From the NCBI RefSeq assembly GCF_007829835.1, contig NZ_VIWP01000001.1:124001-188000 (forward strand): a DNA stretch of 64,000 nucleotides, given 5' to 3'. A model generated the notes under the pieces. That model saw only the letters and a program-made list of their open reading frames with translations. It searched no databases and was not told the DNA's origin. Of this stretch, positions 16,610-25,979 are shown in pieces; within the stretch, counting starts at the first letter, position 1, and each line of letters opens with the position of its first letter. The position numbers were made by a program, and so were the translations under genes. Origin of the DNA: Neorhizobium alkalisoli (lineage in GTDB: Bacteria > Pseudomonadota > Alphaproteobacteria > Rhizobiales > Rhizobiaceae).

Positions 16610-16740
16610 GTGCGTATTCAATGATGAAAATTAAGCCTCCTGCATAAATGCACATTATGTAGGCAGTTTAGTTTGCGAAGGCCCTGCGGGGTTCAGACTT
16701 TTCGGTAATCCCGCGCCAACCAACTGGGGAACAAACGAAG

Positions 16741-17568
16741 ATGAAAGCAGCAAAACTATTCGCATCCACGGCATTGATGGCACTCGGCCTCCTCACGGCA
16801 GGTTCGGCGCTGGCAGGCACGCTTGACGACGTCAAGGCGCGGGGCAAACTGATCGTCGGCGTCAAGAACGACTACGCGCCCTACGGCTATCTCAACGACA
16901 AGGGCGAGATCATCGGCTTCGAAGTTGAGCTCGCGAAATACGTCGCCAAAGAACTTCTGGGTTCTGCCGACAAGATCGAGCTCGTTCCGGTCGTCGCTGC
17001 CAACCGCATCGAGTTCCTGACTGCCGGCCGTATCGACGTCATCTTCGCAACCCTCGGCGTAACCCCGGAACGCGACAAGGTCATCGACTTCACGACCGCC
17101 TATGTCAGCTCGCCGGGCCCGGCCGTCATGATGGCGAAGGAAGCCACCACCAGCAAGTGGGAAGAGCTGAAGGGCAAGCCTGTCTGCGGCATCCAGGGTT
17201 CATATTACAACAAGAAGATGACCGAGGATTTCGGCATCAATCTCGTTGCCTTCAAGACCCAGCCGGAAGCCTTGCGCGCCCTGCGTGACAACCGTTGCGT
17301 TGGCTTCGTATTCGACCAGATGACGCTCGACCTCAAGGTCCAGGAAGCGGACTGGACCGGTTACAAGGTTGCCGTTCCGACCTACGAATACCTGCCGATG
17401 GCCGGCGGTATCCGCGAAGGCGACAAGGCATTCCAGGAAGCCGTCGACAAGGCGATCACCAAGGCGGAAGCCGAAGGCAAGATGATCGGCTGGGAAACCG
17501 AATTCAACATCCCGCATGCCGAATACATTGCCGAGCGCGCCAAGGCGGCCAAGGCCAAGTTGAACTGA
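16741..17568 (+). CDS. Polar amino-acid ABC transporter substrate-binding protein
   Basis: Periplasmic binding protein of the SBP_bac_3 family, 275 residues, with a Sec signal peptide (hydrophobic core LFASTALMALGLLTAG, cleavage after SALA). The mature start TLDDVKARGKLIVGVKNDYAPYG and GEIIGFEVELAKYVAKELLG are the standard ligand-pocket blocks. The ligand arginine typical of alpha-amino-acid binders is in TLGVTPERDKVIDFT. It heads a four-gene amino-acid transporter followed by oxidases and an aspartase-like enzyme, so the ligand is probably acidic or N-substituted acidic amino acid. GGGGA lies 9 bases before the start. Confidence 0.92.
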   Translation: MKAAKLFASTALMALGLLTAGSALAGTLDDVKARGKLIVGVKNDYAPYGYLNDKGEIIGFEVELAKYVAKELLGSADKIELVPVVAANRIEFLTAGRIDVIFATLGVTPERDKVIDFTTAYVSSPGPAVMMAKEATTSKWEELKGKPVCGIQGSYYNKKMTEDFGINLVAFKTQPEALRALRDNRCVGFVFDQMTLDLKVQEADWTGYKVAVPTYEYLPMAGGIREGDKAFQEAVDKAITKAEAEGKMIGWETEFNIPHAEYIAERAKAAKAKLN

Positions 17569-17597
17569 TAGAAACCTCTTAGCTTCTGGGGCAGCCA

Positions 17598-18314
17598 TTG
17601 TTCGGTCTCGATTATTCCTGGCTTTCTGATCCGGCCTACCAGCAATGGCTGCTCAAAGGGATCCTCAACACGATTGAGCTCGCGGCGCTTTCTTCCTGCG
17701 CCGCGGTCATCATCGGCCTGGTCGGTGCACTTGCACTGACTTTGCGCATCTTCTGGCTCGACGCCATCGTCGAGCTGTTCGTTGAAGTGTTCCGCAACAC
17801 GCCGCCGCTTCTGCAGATGCTGTTTGCCTATTTCACGCTCTCGACGCTCGGCCTGAAGGTGACAGACCCATCGACCGGCCTTTCCGTGCCGCTTCTGAGC
17901 GCATTCGCCTGCGCGTCGATCTCGCTCAGCCTGTTCGGCGGTGCGCTGGCGATCGAGGCCTTTCGTTCGGGCATCGAAACCATGCCGCGATCGATCATCG
18001 AGGCGGCCCGGTCGCTCGGTTACAGCCGCTGGTCACGCTTTTGGAAGGTCGAGGCGCCGATCGCCGCGCGCATCTGCCTGCCGGCGCTGACCAACATCCT
18101 CACCAACCTGTTCAAGACCACTTCGCAGGCATCCGTCATCACCGTGCCGGAGCTGATGTATTATGCCGGTCAGATCTACAACGACACGTTCCGCACGCTC
18201 GAGGTCATGATCCTCGTGCTCCTCATCTACGTGTCCCTGGTGTCGATCGTCACCTTCGCGATGGCGCGGCTCGAGCGCTGGATGGCCTTTCCTGGCTACG
18301 GAAAGGGGCACTGA
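17598..18314 (+). CDS. Polar amino-acid ABC transporter permease (first)
   Basis: HisM/GlnP-type permease of 238 residues with about five membrane helices. It shows the opening GILNTIELAALSS and the EAA loop EAARSLGYSRWSRFWKVEAP for ATPase contact. The start is TTG 17598 (MFGLDYSWLSD), which matches the usual length; there is no good ATG nearby. It forms a heterodimer with the next permease. Confidence 0.9.
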   Translation: MFGLDYSWLSDPAYQQWLLKGILNTIELAALSSCAAVIIGLVGALALTLRIFWLDAIVELFVEVFRNTPPLLQMLFAYFTLSTLGLKVTDPSTGLSVPLLSAFACASISLSLFGGALAIEAFRSGIETMPRSIIEAARSLGYSRWSRFWKVEAPIAARICLPALTNILTNLFKTTSQASVITVPELMYYAGQIYNDTFRTLEVMILVLLIYVSLVSIVTFAMARLERWMAFPGYGKGH

Positions 18315-18316
18315 CC

Positions 18317-19117
18317 ATGACCTACGAAAACAAGAAACGCGCCGTCCTTCTGCTGATCGCGCTAGCAGTCGTGGCCTGGATCGCCGTCGATGCCGCAGCC
18401 GGCGGTGCGCAATATTGGGCGCGTGTCTGGCTACGCCTGCCGCTGCTTCTGACAGGCTCCGGTTCCGGCTGGCCGATCACCGGCGGTTTCATCCTCAACA
18501 TTCTCCTGTCGATCGCCTCGATGGCGGTCGCCACCGCGCTCGGGACGGTGATGGGGCTTGCTACGCTCGCCAAGTCGCCGATCATCCGGCTGCCGTCCTT
18601 CTTCATCATGAATTTTCTGCGCAACTCGCCCTGGCTCGTGCTGCTGTTTGCGATGCTCTACATCCTGCCGTTCGAAATGAAGGTGTTCGGCCTGGTCATC
18701 CCGTTCCCGCCCTTCGTGAAGGCCGTTATCGGTCTGGCGCTGCCGACCGCGGCGAATTTTTCCGAAGTCATCCGCGGTGCCGTTCAATCCATCCATAGCG
18801 GCCAGTGGGAAGCGTCCCGTTCGCTCGGTTATACGCAGATGCAGATCTACCGCTATGTGATCCTGCCGCAGGCGTTTCGCCGCATGATCCCCGGCTGGAT
18901 GAACCTTTATGCGCTGCTGATGATCGCAACCGCGCTTGCCACCGTCACCGGCATTCAGGATGTGCTGACGATCCTCAACACGTCGCTTGCCATGGAGAGC
19001 GACCGCGTCATCGTCTACTTCTACCTGACCATCCTCTTCCTGTTCTTCGCCTACTGCTATCCGATCGCGATCTTCGCGCGGCGGCTGGAGAATGCTGTCA
19101 AAGGAGATAATCTATGA
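18317..19117 (+). CDS. Polar amino-acid ABC transporter permease (second)
   Basis: Second HisQ/GlnP-type permease, 266 residues. The EAA loop is EASRSLGYTQMQIYRYVILP and the region before it (MNFLRNSPWLVLLFAMLYIL) is the family's R-x-x-P-x-L-V-x-L motif. The frame is open far upstream, but ATG 18317, three bases after the stop of the first permease, gives the right length. An extra N-terminal helix precedes the core domain. The stop overlaps the ATPase start (ATGA). Confidence 0.9.
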   Translation: MTYENKKRAVLLLIALAVVAWIAVDAAAGGAQYWARVWLRLPLLLTGSGSGWPITGGFILNILLSIASMAVATALGTVMGLATLAKSPIIRLPSFFIMNFLRNSPWLVLLFAMLYILPFEMKVFGLVIPFPPFVKAVIGLALPTAANFSEVIRGAVQSIHSGQWEASRSLGYTQMQIYRYVILPQAFRRMIPGWMNLYALLMIATALATVTGIQDVLTILNTSLAMESDRVIVYFYLTILFLFFAYCYPIAIFARRLENAVKGDNL

Positions 19118-19860
19118 ACCGCTCCGACGCTCTGATCGAGATCGACGGCATCCGCAAATCCTTCGGCACGTTCGAAGTGCTGAAAGGCATTTCCCTCAAT
19201 GTCAGCAAGGGCGAGGCCGTCTGCATCATCGGCCCGTCCGGTTCGGGCAAATCGACGATCCTGCGCTGTATCAACGGCCTGATCCCGATCAACGAGGGTT
19301 TCATCCGGGTCGGCAATCACCGGGTTCACGAGATGCGCAGCGAAAAGGCGATGCGGCCTCTGCGCCACCAGGTGGCGATGGTCTTTCAACAGTACAATCT
19401 TTTCCCGCACCGTACGGCGCTCGAAAACATCATGATGGCGCCGATCCAGGTTCTCGGCCACGACAAGGCAGAGGTCGAGGATCGCGCCCGCAAGCTGCTG
19501 GCCAAGGTCAGGCTTTCCGAAAAGGCCGACAGCTATCCGGGCCAGCTCTCCGGTGGCCAGCAGCAACGTGTCGCCATCGCCCGCGCGCTTGCCATGCAGC
19601 CCGACATCATCCTGTTCGACGAAGTCACGGCGGCGCTCGATCCGGAAACGGTCAAGGAAGTGCTGTTCACCATCCGCCAGCTGGTGGAGGAGGGGCTGAC
19701 CTGCGTGCTAGTCACTCACGAAATGAAGTTCGCCCGTGAAGTGTCGCACCGTGTCTGCTTCACCGACCGGGGCATGATCGTCGAAAGCGCGCCGCCGGCC
19801 GAGTTCTTCGACAACCCGCAGGACCCGCGCACCCGCGAATTCCTCGGCCAGGTTCTCTGA
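19114..19860 (+). CDS. Polar amino-acid ABC transporter ATPase, GlnQ/HisP type
   Basis: A 248-residue ATPase with Walker A GPSGSGKS at 40-47, signature LSGGQQQR starting at 145, Walker [13 protein letters not shown], and the H-loop in [10 protein letters not shown]. The Q-loop region [13 protein letters not shown] is typical of the polar amino-acid group. The Walker B E-V-T variation (instead of E-P-T) is seen in other members. It completes the transporter begun at 16741. Confidence 0.94.
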   Translation: MNRSDALIEIDGIRKSFGTFEVLKGISLNVSKGEAVCIIGPSGSGKSTILRCINGLIPINEGFIRVGNHRVHEMRSEKAMRPLRHQVAMVFQQYNLFPHRTALENIMMAPIQVLGHDKAEVEDRARKLLAKVRLSEKADSYPGQLSGGQQQRVAIARALAMQPDIILFDEVTAALDPETVKEVLFTIRQLVEEGLTCVLVTHEMKFAREVSHRVCFTDRGMIVESAPPAEFFDNPQDPRTREFLGQVL

Positions 19861-19907
19861 CCACTTTGAAAATTCATTGAAAGGCGAGCCGAAAGGCCCG
19901 ACGCAGA

Positions 19908-21224
19908 ATGCCCCGTTTTGACGACATCTATTCCGCCGATTTCAAGGAAGCGCCCTATTGGTGGGATGCGGCCGAGCCGGAAACCAATCTCGATCCCTTG
20001 CCTGAACGTGTCGACGTCGTGGTGGTCGGCTCCGGTTACGCCGGCATCAATGCCGCGACCCATCTGGCGCGGGGCGGGCGATCTGTCGTCGTGCTTGATC
20101 GTGACCGGCTTGGCTCAGGCTGCTCGACCCGTTCGGGCGGCATGGTCTCAAGTGGCCAAAAGCTCGTCGTCGGCGGCGCCATCAAGGGCATCGATCCGGC
20201 GCTGATCAACCGGCTGATCGGCGAAAGCAATGAAAGCTTTGAATATCTGAAAATGCTGATCGAGACGGAAAATCTCGATGCCGGACTGAAGCTGACCGGC
20301 CGCTTCTTCGGTGCCTATGCTCCGGATCATTACGAGACCCTGAAGCGTCACGGCGCATTGCTTGCGGAGAAAACCGGCGTCACCGTGAGTTTTCTCGAAC
20401 GTGAGCAGCAGCGCGCGGCGATCGGCTCGGACTTTTTCCATGGCGGCATGCTGATCGACGATTACGGCGGCCTGCATCCGGGCATGTATCACCGGGCGTT
20501 GCGCGAGCGGGCGAAGGCCGCCGGTGTCATGCTGCGTTCGCATGCCCGCGCGGGCATCGTCACCGATGGCCTGAACGGTGAAAAGATCGTGCCCACGGCG
20601 CGCGGCACGATCCGGGCCAGGAACGTCATCGTTGCCACGAACGGTTATACGGAAGCGGACCAGACGCCTGAACTCGCCCGGCGTCTTGTTCCGGTGAAGA
20701 GCTACCAGATCGCGACCGAACCGCTGCCGGCCAATCTCATGGCGGAAATCATTCCTCAGGGGCGAATGCTTTCCGATACCCGGCGCGACCTGATTTTCAG
20801 CCGGCCTTCGACCGATGGCACAAGGCTGCTGTTCGGCTCGCGGCCCGGCATTTTCGAAATGTCGGAAAGGCAGGCGGCCAAGCGTATCTATGCCCGCATG
20901 GTGGCGATCTGGCCGCAGCTTGCCGGTGTCAAGATCACCCATTCCTGGGTCGGCAGCGTTGCGATGACTGTCGACAAGCTTGCCCATGTCGGCGAGCGCG
21001 AAGGAACGGATTTCGCTGTTGGCTGCAACGGCAATGGTGTCGCGCTGATGACCTATCTCGGTTACCAGACCGCACGAAAAATCCTCGGCGAGCAGAACAT
21101 GTCGTCCGCTTTCGACCGCGAGAAGTTTACACCAGTTCCTCTCTATTCGGGAAAACCGTGGTTCCTGCCGGCCTTTACCGGCTGGTATCGCCTGCGCGAC
21201 TTCCTCGACCGTCCGGGACGCTGA
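19908..21224 (+). CDS. FAD-dependent oxidoreductase, PuuB/OrdL-like
   Basis: A 438-residue DAO-superfamily flavoprotein. The N-terminal APYWWDAAEP motif followed by the Rossmann motif GSGYAG at 41-46 is typical of gamma-glutamylputrescine oxidase-like (PuuB/OrdL) enzymes, which oxidise amines or N-substituted amino acids with oxygen. The segment GSGCSTRSGGMVSSGQK is the flavin attachment/contact region. It lies 47 bp after the amino-acid ATPase gene and 2 bp before the aspartase-like gene, inside one apparent operon. The substrate is not known; polyamines are not suggested by the neighbours. Confidence 0.85.
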   Translation: MPRFDDIYSADFKEAPYWWDAAEPETNLDPLPERVDVVVVGSGYAGINAATHLARGGRSVVVLDRDRLGSGCSTRSGGMVSSGQKLVVGGAIKGIDPALINRLIGESNESFEYLKMLIETENLDAGLKLTGRFFGAYAPDHYETLKRHGALLAEKTGVTVSFLEREQQRAAIGSDFFHGGMLIDDYGGLHPGMYHRALRERAKAAGVMLRSHARAGIVTDGLNGEKIVPTARGTIRARNVIVATNGYTEADQTPELARRLVPVKSYQIATEPLPANLMAEIIPQGRMLSDTRRDLIFSRPSTDGTRLLFGSRPGIFEMSERQAAKRIYARMVAIWPQLAGVKITHSWVGSVAMTVDKLAHVGEREGTDFAVGCNGNGVALMTYLGYQTARKILGEQNMSSAFDREKFTPVPLYSGKPWFLPAFTGWYRLRDFLDRPGR

Positions 21225-21226
21225 TC

Positions 21227-22675
21227 ATGGACCAGCCGGAAACAGGTTTTCGTATCGAAGAGGATGCGCTCGGCACGCGGTCGATGCCGGACGATATCCT
21301 CTACGGTATCCAGACCGCGCGCGCCGTCGACAACTTCTCGATCTCGGGAAGGGTGATCGCCGATATCGAAGGGTTTGTGCCGGCGATCGTCGCGATCAAG
21401 CGCGCGGCTGCGCGGGCGAATATGAAAACCGGCGATCTTGAACTGCAGATCGCCGAGGCGATCGACAGCGCAGGTTCCGAATATGCCCAGACCGTGAGCA
21501 GGCAGGACTTTCCTGTCGATATCTATCACGGCGGGGGCGGCACGGCCGCCAATATGAACGTCAACGAAGTGCTGGCCAATCGGGCAAGCGAGATCCTGAC
21601 AGGGATCAAGGGACCGGATCCCGTTCATCCCAATACCCATGTGAACATGGGCCAGTCGACCAATGACGTCATTCCTTCCGCCATGAAGATGGCGATCGGC
21701 GGCGAGATTTTTGCCCTGCGCAGCAGTCTTGCGATCCTCGTCGGCGCCCTGCGCGAAAAGGAAGAAGCCTTCGCGGATGTCGTCAAACTCGCGCGCACCT
21801 GCCTGCAGGATGCGCTGCCGGTAACGTTCGGCCAGCAGTTTTCCGGATATCGCGCGGCATTCGAACGCCAGGCCCAGGATCTTGAAGCGCTCGAAGCCTC
21901 CTGCCTCCACATTCCGCTCGGTGCGACTGCGGTCGGCACGGCGTTTGGCGCGTCGGAAGCCTATCGCCAGTTCGTTTTCGAAGAGTTGTGTGTGCTGACG
22001 GCGAAGGATTATCAGCCGGAAGAAAACCTGTTCGATGCCCTGCAGAATGCCGACCATTGGATCCGCGTATCGGCATCCCTCAAGGCGATTGCCGTCACCC
22101 TGTCGAAGTTTTCCGCCGATCTGCGGCTGATGTCGTCCGGTCCGCGGGCCGGTCTCGGCGAGATCGCTCTTCCGGCGGTGCAGCCCGGTTCCTCGATCAT
22201 GCCAGGCAAGGTCAATCCGGTCATGCCGGAAATGATGATGCAGGTCGCCTTCCGGGTGATCGGAAACGACGCGACGGTCACCCGCGCGGCCGAAGGTGAG
22301 CTCGATCTGAACGTCTGGGAATCGATCATTCTGGAAGCCGTCAGCGAAAGTATCCGGCTGATGCGTCGAGCGATCCCGTTGTTCGTTTCCGGCTGCGTCG
22401 CGGGCATCGAGGTGAATGCGGAGCGCGGCCTTGCCGATGCTTCGGGCTCGCTTGCGCTTTCGACGGCGCTCGCCGCGATCTACGGTTATCCGGCGGCTTC
22501 TGCCGTTGCCAAGCATGCTGCGAAACATGGCCTTTCGATCCATGCCGCTTCCATCGCCTGCGGGCTGATGACGGAGGCGGAGGCGGAAATGCTCTTCGGC
22601 GATGTCGCGGCCTTTGCCGATCCGGCCCGGACGGAGCAGCTGATTGCCCGTTTTCGAGCCCGCAAGAACCAATAG
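21227..22675 (+). CDS. Aspartate ammonia-lyase-like enzyme (aspartase/fumarase superfamily)
   Basis: A 482-residue lyase similar in length and order to E. coli AspA. It starts FRIEEDALGTRSMPDD, carries GQSTND and the signature loop GSSIMPGKVNPVMPE with the catalytic serine. Aspartases have T-Q in the RTQLQDA region and fumarases have T-H; here the motif reads RTCLQDA, with Cys at that position, so the substrate may differ from plain aspartate. The superfamily includes iminodisuccinate and EDDS lyases. It sits between two amine oxidoreductases and would release fumarate. ATG 21227 follows the previous stop by two bases. Confidence 0.82.
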   Translation: MDQPETGFRIEEDALGTRSMPDDILYGIQTARAVDNFSISGRVIADIEGFVPAIVAIKRAAARANMKTGDLELQIAEAIDSAGSEYAQTVSRQDFPVDIYHGGGGTAANMNVNEVLANRASEILTGIKGPDPVHPNTHVNMGQSTNDVIPSAMKMAIGGEIFALRSSLAILVGALREKEEAFADVVKLARTCLQDALPVTFGQQFSGYRAAFERQAQDLEALEASCLHIPLGATAVGTAFGASEAYRQFVFEELCVLTAKDYQPEENLFDALQNADHWIRVSASLKAIAVTLSKFSADLRLMSSGPRAGLGEIALPAVQPGSSIMPGKVNPVMPEMMMQVAFRVIGNDATVTRAAEGELDLNVWESIILEAVSESIRLMRRAIPLFVSGCVAGIEVNAERGLADASGSLALSTALAAIYGYPAASAVAKHAAKHGLSIHAASIACGLMTEAEAEMLFGDVAAFADPARTEQLIARFRARKNQ

Positions 22676-22698
22676 CCGCACGTCATCAGGAGCAAGAG

Positions 22699-24018
22699 AT
22701 GTCCAGGATCATACCCGATGCCGTGGTGTCTGCGGGCAAACTGCCCGAAAAGGTGGACGTCGTCGTCATCGGCGGCGGTATTGTTGGTGTCTCGACAGCG
22801 CTGTCGCTGGTCGAGCGCGGCGTCAGCGTGGCGCTTTGCGAAAAAGGGCTTATCGCGGGCGAACAGTCTTCCCGCAACTGGGGCTGGGTGCGCCAGATGG
22901 GGCGCGATCCGGCTGAACTGCCGCTCGCCATGGAAAGCCTTAGGCTGTGGAGGGGCATGAACGAGAGGGTCGACGGAGAGACCGGGCTGCGTCAGACGGG
23001 CATCGCCTATCTCTGCGAGACCGATGCCGATATCGCCGTCTACGAGGAATGGCTGAAACATGCGGCAGCGGTCGGGCTCGATTCCCGGCTGGTGCGCGGC
23101 GATGCCATGAATGCGCTCGTGCCCGGCATGGGCTCGCCGTTCAAGGCGGTGATGCATACGCCGAGCGACTGCAAGGCGGAGCCGTTCATTGCCGTGCCGG
23201 CCATGGCACGCGGTGCTGCCGCCAAGGGCGCGCACATCCTCACCAATTGTGCCGTGCGTTCGATCGAGCGTTCCGCCGGACGGGTCAGCGGCGTCGTTAC
23301 CGAGCATGGCGAAATCCGCTGCTCGTCGGTCGTGCTTGCCGGCGGTGCCTGGTCGCGGCTTTTCGCGGGCAATATTGGTATCGATCTGCCGATCCTGAAA
23401 ATCTTGGGCAGCGTCGCGCGTCTTTCGCCGATCGACGGGATGACCGATATGCCGGTCGGCGCCGGACGTTTTTCCTTCCGCCGCCGCATGGATGGCGGGT
23501 TTACCGTTGCCCAACGCAATCTGGATATTGCGCCGATCACACCGGATAGTTTCAAGCTTTTCTCAGATTACACACCGAGCCTGATTAAGAACTGGCGTGT
23601 GCTGAAACTGAGAGCGGGTAGTGAGTTTCTGAGTGAAATGGCAATGCCAAAGCGTTGGAAAAGCGACGAAATAACCCCGTTCGAAAACATCCGCATTCTC
23701 GATCCTGTCCCGTCGCAAAACCTGATCGATGGCGGTATCGGCCGCCTGCGTGCGGCGTTTCCGGCGTTCAATGATGCAAGGATCACCCGCACCTGGGGCG
23801 GGCTGATGGACGTGACGCCGGATGCCGTGCCGGTCATCGCACCCGTCGGGGCCATTCCGGGCTTTCATCTCGCCGTTGGTTTTTCCGGCCATGGCTTTGG
23901 CATCGGTCCCGGGGCAGGTGCCTTGATGGCTGATCTCGTCACTGGATCGAAGCCTTGTGTCGATCCGGCACCCTTCCGGCTTGAGCGTTTCAAGCGGCTG
24001 CAGCGGACAGCCGCCTGA
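22699..24018 (+). CDS. DAO-type FAD-dependent oxidoreductase (paralogue of the gene at 27741)
   Basis: A 439-residue flavoprotein with FAD motif GGGIVG at 25-30 and SSRNWGWVRQMGRDPAEL, which is almost the same as SSRNWGWVRISRRDPREV in the minus-strand gene at 27741-29072. Both end in GFHLA-x-GFSGHGFGIGP, the C-terminal FAD site. The two are clear paralogues. The gene has a strong AGGAG site and is the last of the operon starting at 16741. Expected reaction: oxidative deamination or N-dealkylation of an amino acid. Confidence 0.86.
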   Translation: MSRIIPDAVVSAGKLPEKVDVVVIGGGIVGVSTALSLVERGVSVALCEKGLIAGEQSSRNWGWVRQMGRDPAELPLAMESLRLWRGMNERVDGETGLRQTGIAYLCETDADIAVYEEWLKHAAAVGLDSRLVRGDAMNALVPGMGSPFKAVMHTPSDCKAEPFIAVPAMARGAAAKGAHILTNCAVRSIERSAGRVSGVVTEHGEIRCSSVVLAGGAWSRLFAGNIGIDLPILKILGSVARLSPIDGMTDMPVGAGRFSFRRRMDGGFTVAQRNLDIAPITPDSFKLFSDYTPSLIKNWRVLKLRAGSEFLSEMAMPKRWKSDEITPFENIRILDPVPSQNLIDGGIGRLRAAFPAFNDARITRTWGGLMDVTPDAVPVIAPVGAIPGFHLAVGFSGHGFGIGPGAGALMADLVTGSKPCVDPAPFRLERFKRLQRTAA

Positions 24019-24039
24019 ACCTCGTCATTCTCTATCTCG

Positions 24040-24933
24040 TCAGTCCAGATCGCTGCGGGCATCCAGTGCGTCGCGCAGGCCGTCGCCGATGAAGTTGAAG
24101 CTGGTGACGGCGAGCGTGATCGCGACGCCGGGCACGATCGCCAGCCACGGCGCCTTGTCGAGATATTGCTGGGCGCCGTTCAGCATATTGCCCCAGCTCG
24201 GCAGCGGCGGCTGGATACCGTAGCCGAGAAAGCTCACATAGGCTTCCAGCAGGATTGCGCGGGCAACCGTCAGCGTGCCGGCGACGATGATAGGGCCAAC
24301 CGCATTCGGCAACAACTCCTTGAGCATGATCGTGCTGCCGCGATAACCGAGCGAACGCGCCGCCATGATGAAATCCCGTTCCCGCAGCGAGCGGATCTCG
24401 GCATTGACGATACGGGCCACTTCCATCCAGCTCGTCAGCGCGATGATGACAGTGATCATGAACGGGCTCGGCTTGATGAAGGCGGCAAGCGCCAGCAGCA
24501 GGAAGATTGACGGGAAGGACAGGAAGGCATCGACGATGCGCATCAGTATCGTGCCGATCAGGCCGCCGCGATAACCGGCGATCATGCCGATCAGCGTGCC
24601 CAAGGCGGTCGACATCAGCATCGCGAAAAAGCCGACGAGAAGCGAGATCCGGCCGGCGTTGAACAGGCGGGCGGCGATATCGCGGCCGAGCGGATCGGTG
24701 CCAAAAATATGGTAGCCGGTCAGCGGAGGCGCAAAACGGGCGCGAAGGTCAATGAAAAGTTCGTCATAGGGCAGGAGATAGGGGCCGAAGACGCAGGTCA
24801 GGACGAGGATGGTGATCATTACGACGCCGGCGACGGCGAGCTTGTGGCGCAGAAACCGTTTTAGCGTGCGGCTCTGCCACCAATGAGCCTGGATGGTCGC
24901 TGCCATGGGGACCGAAACTGAAGACATGGACAT
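24040..24933 (-). CDS. Dipeptide/oligopeptide ABC transporter permease, DppC type
   Basis: Permease of about 297 residues with an N-terminal OppC_N segment (HWWQSRTLKRFLRHKLA), the GTDPLGRD motif after the first periplasmic loop and the EAA loop AARSLGYRGSTIMLKELLPN. ATG 24933 is chosen because AGGAGGAAAGGAAC precedes it; an upstream in-frame start would overlap the DppB gene and lacks this site. It is the last gene of a minus-strand operon that has no ATPase. Confidence 0.9.
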   Translation of the reverse strand: MSMSSVSVPMAATIQAHWWQSRTLKRFLRHKLAVAGVVMITILVLTCVFGPYLLPYDELFIDLRARFAPPLTGYHIFGTDPLGRDIAARLFNAGRISLLVGFFAMLMSTALGTLIGMIAGYRGGLIGTILMRIVDAFLSFPSIFLLLALAAFIKPSPFMITVIIALTSWMEVARIVNAEIRSLRERDFIMAARSLGYRGSTIMLKELLPNAVGPIIVAGTLTVARAILLEAYVSFLGYGIQPPLPSWGNMLNGAQQYLDKAPWLAIVPGVAITLAVTSFNFIGDGLRDALDARSDLD

Positions 24934-24952
24934 GTTCCTTTCCTCCTTTGCG

Positions 24953-25903
24953 TCAGCCGAAGCGGACGCGCGGATCGACGACGGCGACGAGAAGGTCGGC
25001 AATCAGGCTGCCGGCCAGGACGAGGATGGCGGAAAACATCAGCAGGCCCATCACGACCGGATAATCGTGATAACCGAGGCTATCGAGGAACAGCCGCCCC
25101 ATGCCGGGCCATGTAAAGACCGTCTCGGTCACCAGCGCGCCGCCGAGAATGGTTGGCAGCTGCATGCCGGCAAGCGTGATCATCGGGATCAGCGCATTAC
25201 GGACGACATGTTTCATCAGGATGCTGCGTTCCGGCAGGCCCTTTGCACGGGCGGTGCGGACAAAATCCTGATTGATCACGTCGAGCGTGGCGCTGCGCAT
25301 ATACCGGCTCCAGACAGCAATATCGACGAAGGCGAGGACGAGGCTCGGCATGATCAGGTGGATTGCATAATCCATGATGCTTTCATTGCCGATCGTGTAC
25401 ATGTTGCCGGCCGGCAGCCATTTGAGGCGCAGGGTGAAGACATAGATGGCGACAAGGCCGAACCAGAAGGTCGGGATGGACAGCGCCACCATGGCGCCGA
25501 TCGTCGCAGTATAATCGAACACCGAATAGCGCTTGGTCGCGCCGCGTATGCCGATCCACGTGCCGAGCCCAATCGAGATCACCATCGACGTGCCCATCAA
25601 AAGAAGCGTAGCGAAAAGGTGGCTGGAAATGATCTGCAGGACCGGCAGCTGGTCGCGATAGGATTTTCCCCAGTCGCCCTGCAGCAGGCGCCAGATCCAG
25701 TCGAGATATTGCACCGGCAGTGGCCGGTCGAGGCCCATCTGATGGGCAATGCGGTCGAGTGCCTCCTGGGTCAGGCCGGGTGTCAGCGCATATTGCGACA
25801 ATGGCCCGCCAGGGGCGAGGTTGAGCACTGCAAAGCCGATGATCGAGACGAGCAGAAGCAGAACGACGCTCTGCAGCAGCCGGTTGACAATATAGGTCAG
25901 CAT
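24953..25903 (-). CDS. Dipeptide/oligopeptide ABC transporter permease, DppB type
   Basis: Permease of 316 residues starting MLTYIVNRLLQSVVLLLLVS, the standard DppB opening. It has GLDRPLPVQYLDWIWRLLQG, the EAA loop TARAKGLPERSILMKHVVRN and the C-terminal TVFTWPGMGRLFLDSLGYHD block. ATG 25903 has GGAGAA upstream; an earlier in-frame codon would only add 11 residues. It pairs with the DppC gene 19 bp downstream. Confidence 0.91.
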   Translation of the reverse strand: MLTYIVNRLLQSVVLLLLVSIIGFAVLNLAPGGPLSQYALTPGLTQEALDRIAHQMGLDRPLPVQYLDWIWRLLQGDWGKSYRDQLPVLQIISSHLFATLLLMGTSMVISIGLGTWIGIRGATKRYSVFDYTATIGAMVALSIPTFWFGLVAIYVFTLRLKWLPAGNMYTIGNESIMDYAIHLIMPSLVLAFVDIAVWSRYMRSATLDVINQDFVRTARAKGLPERSILMKHVVRNALIPMITLAGMQLPTILGGALVTETVFTWPGMGRLFLDSLGYHDYPVVMGLLMFSAILVLAGSLIADLLVAVVDPRVRFG

Positions 25904-25979
25904 GGACGTTCTCCGGTCTCCAGAGGGGACGTGCAAGACCCCGCCGCGACGGGCGGCAGGGTCCTGGGTCAGGCCGCGA

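Noticed and set aside
21143..22681. 512-codon minus-strand open frame opposite the aspartase-like gene
   Set aside because: The plus-strand product has full family motifs; the minus-strand translation has none.
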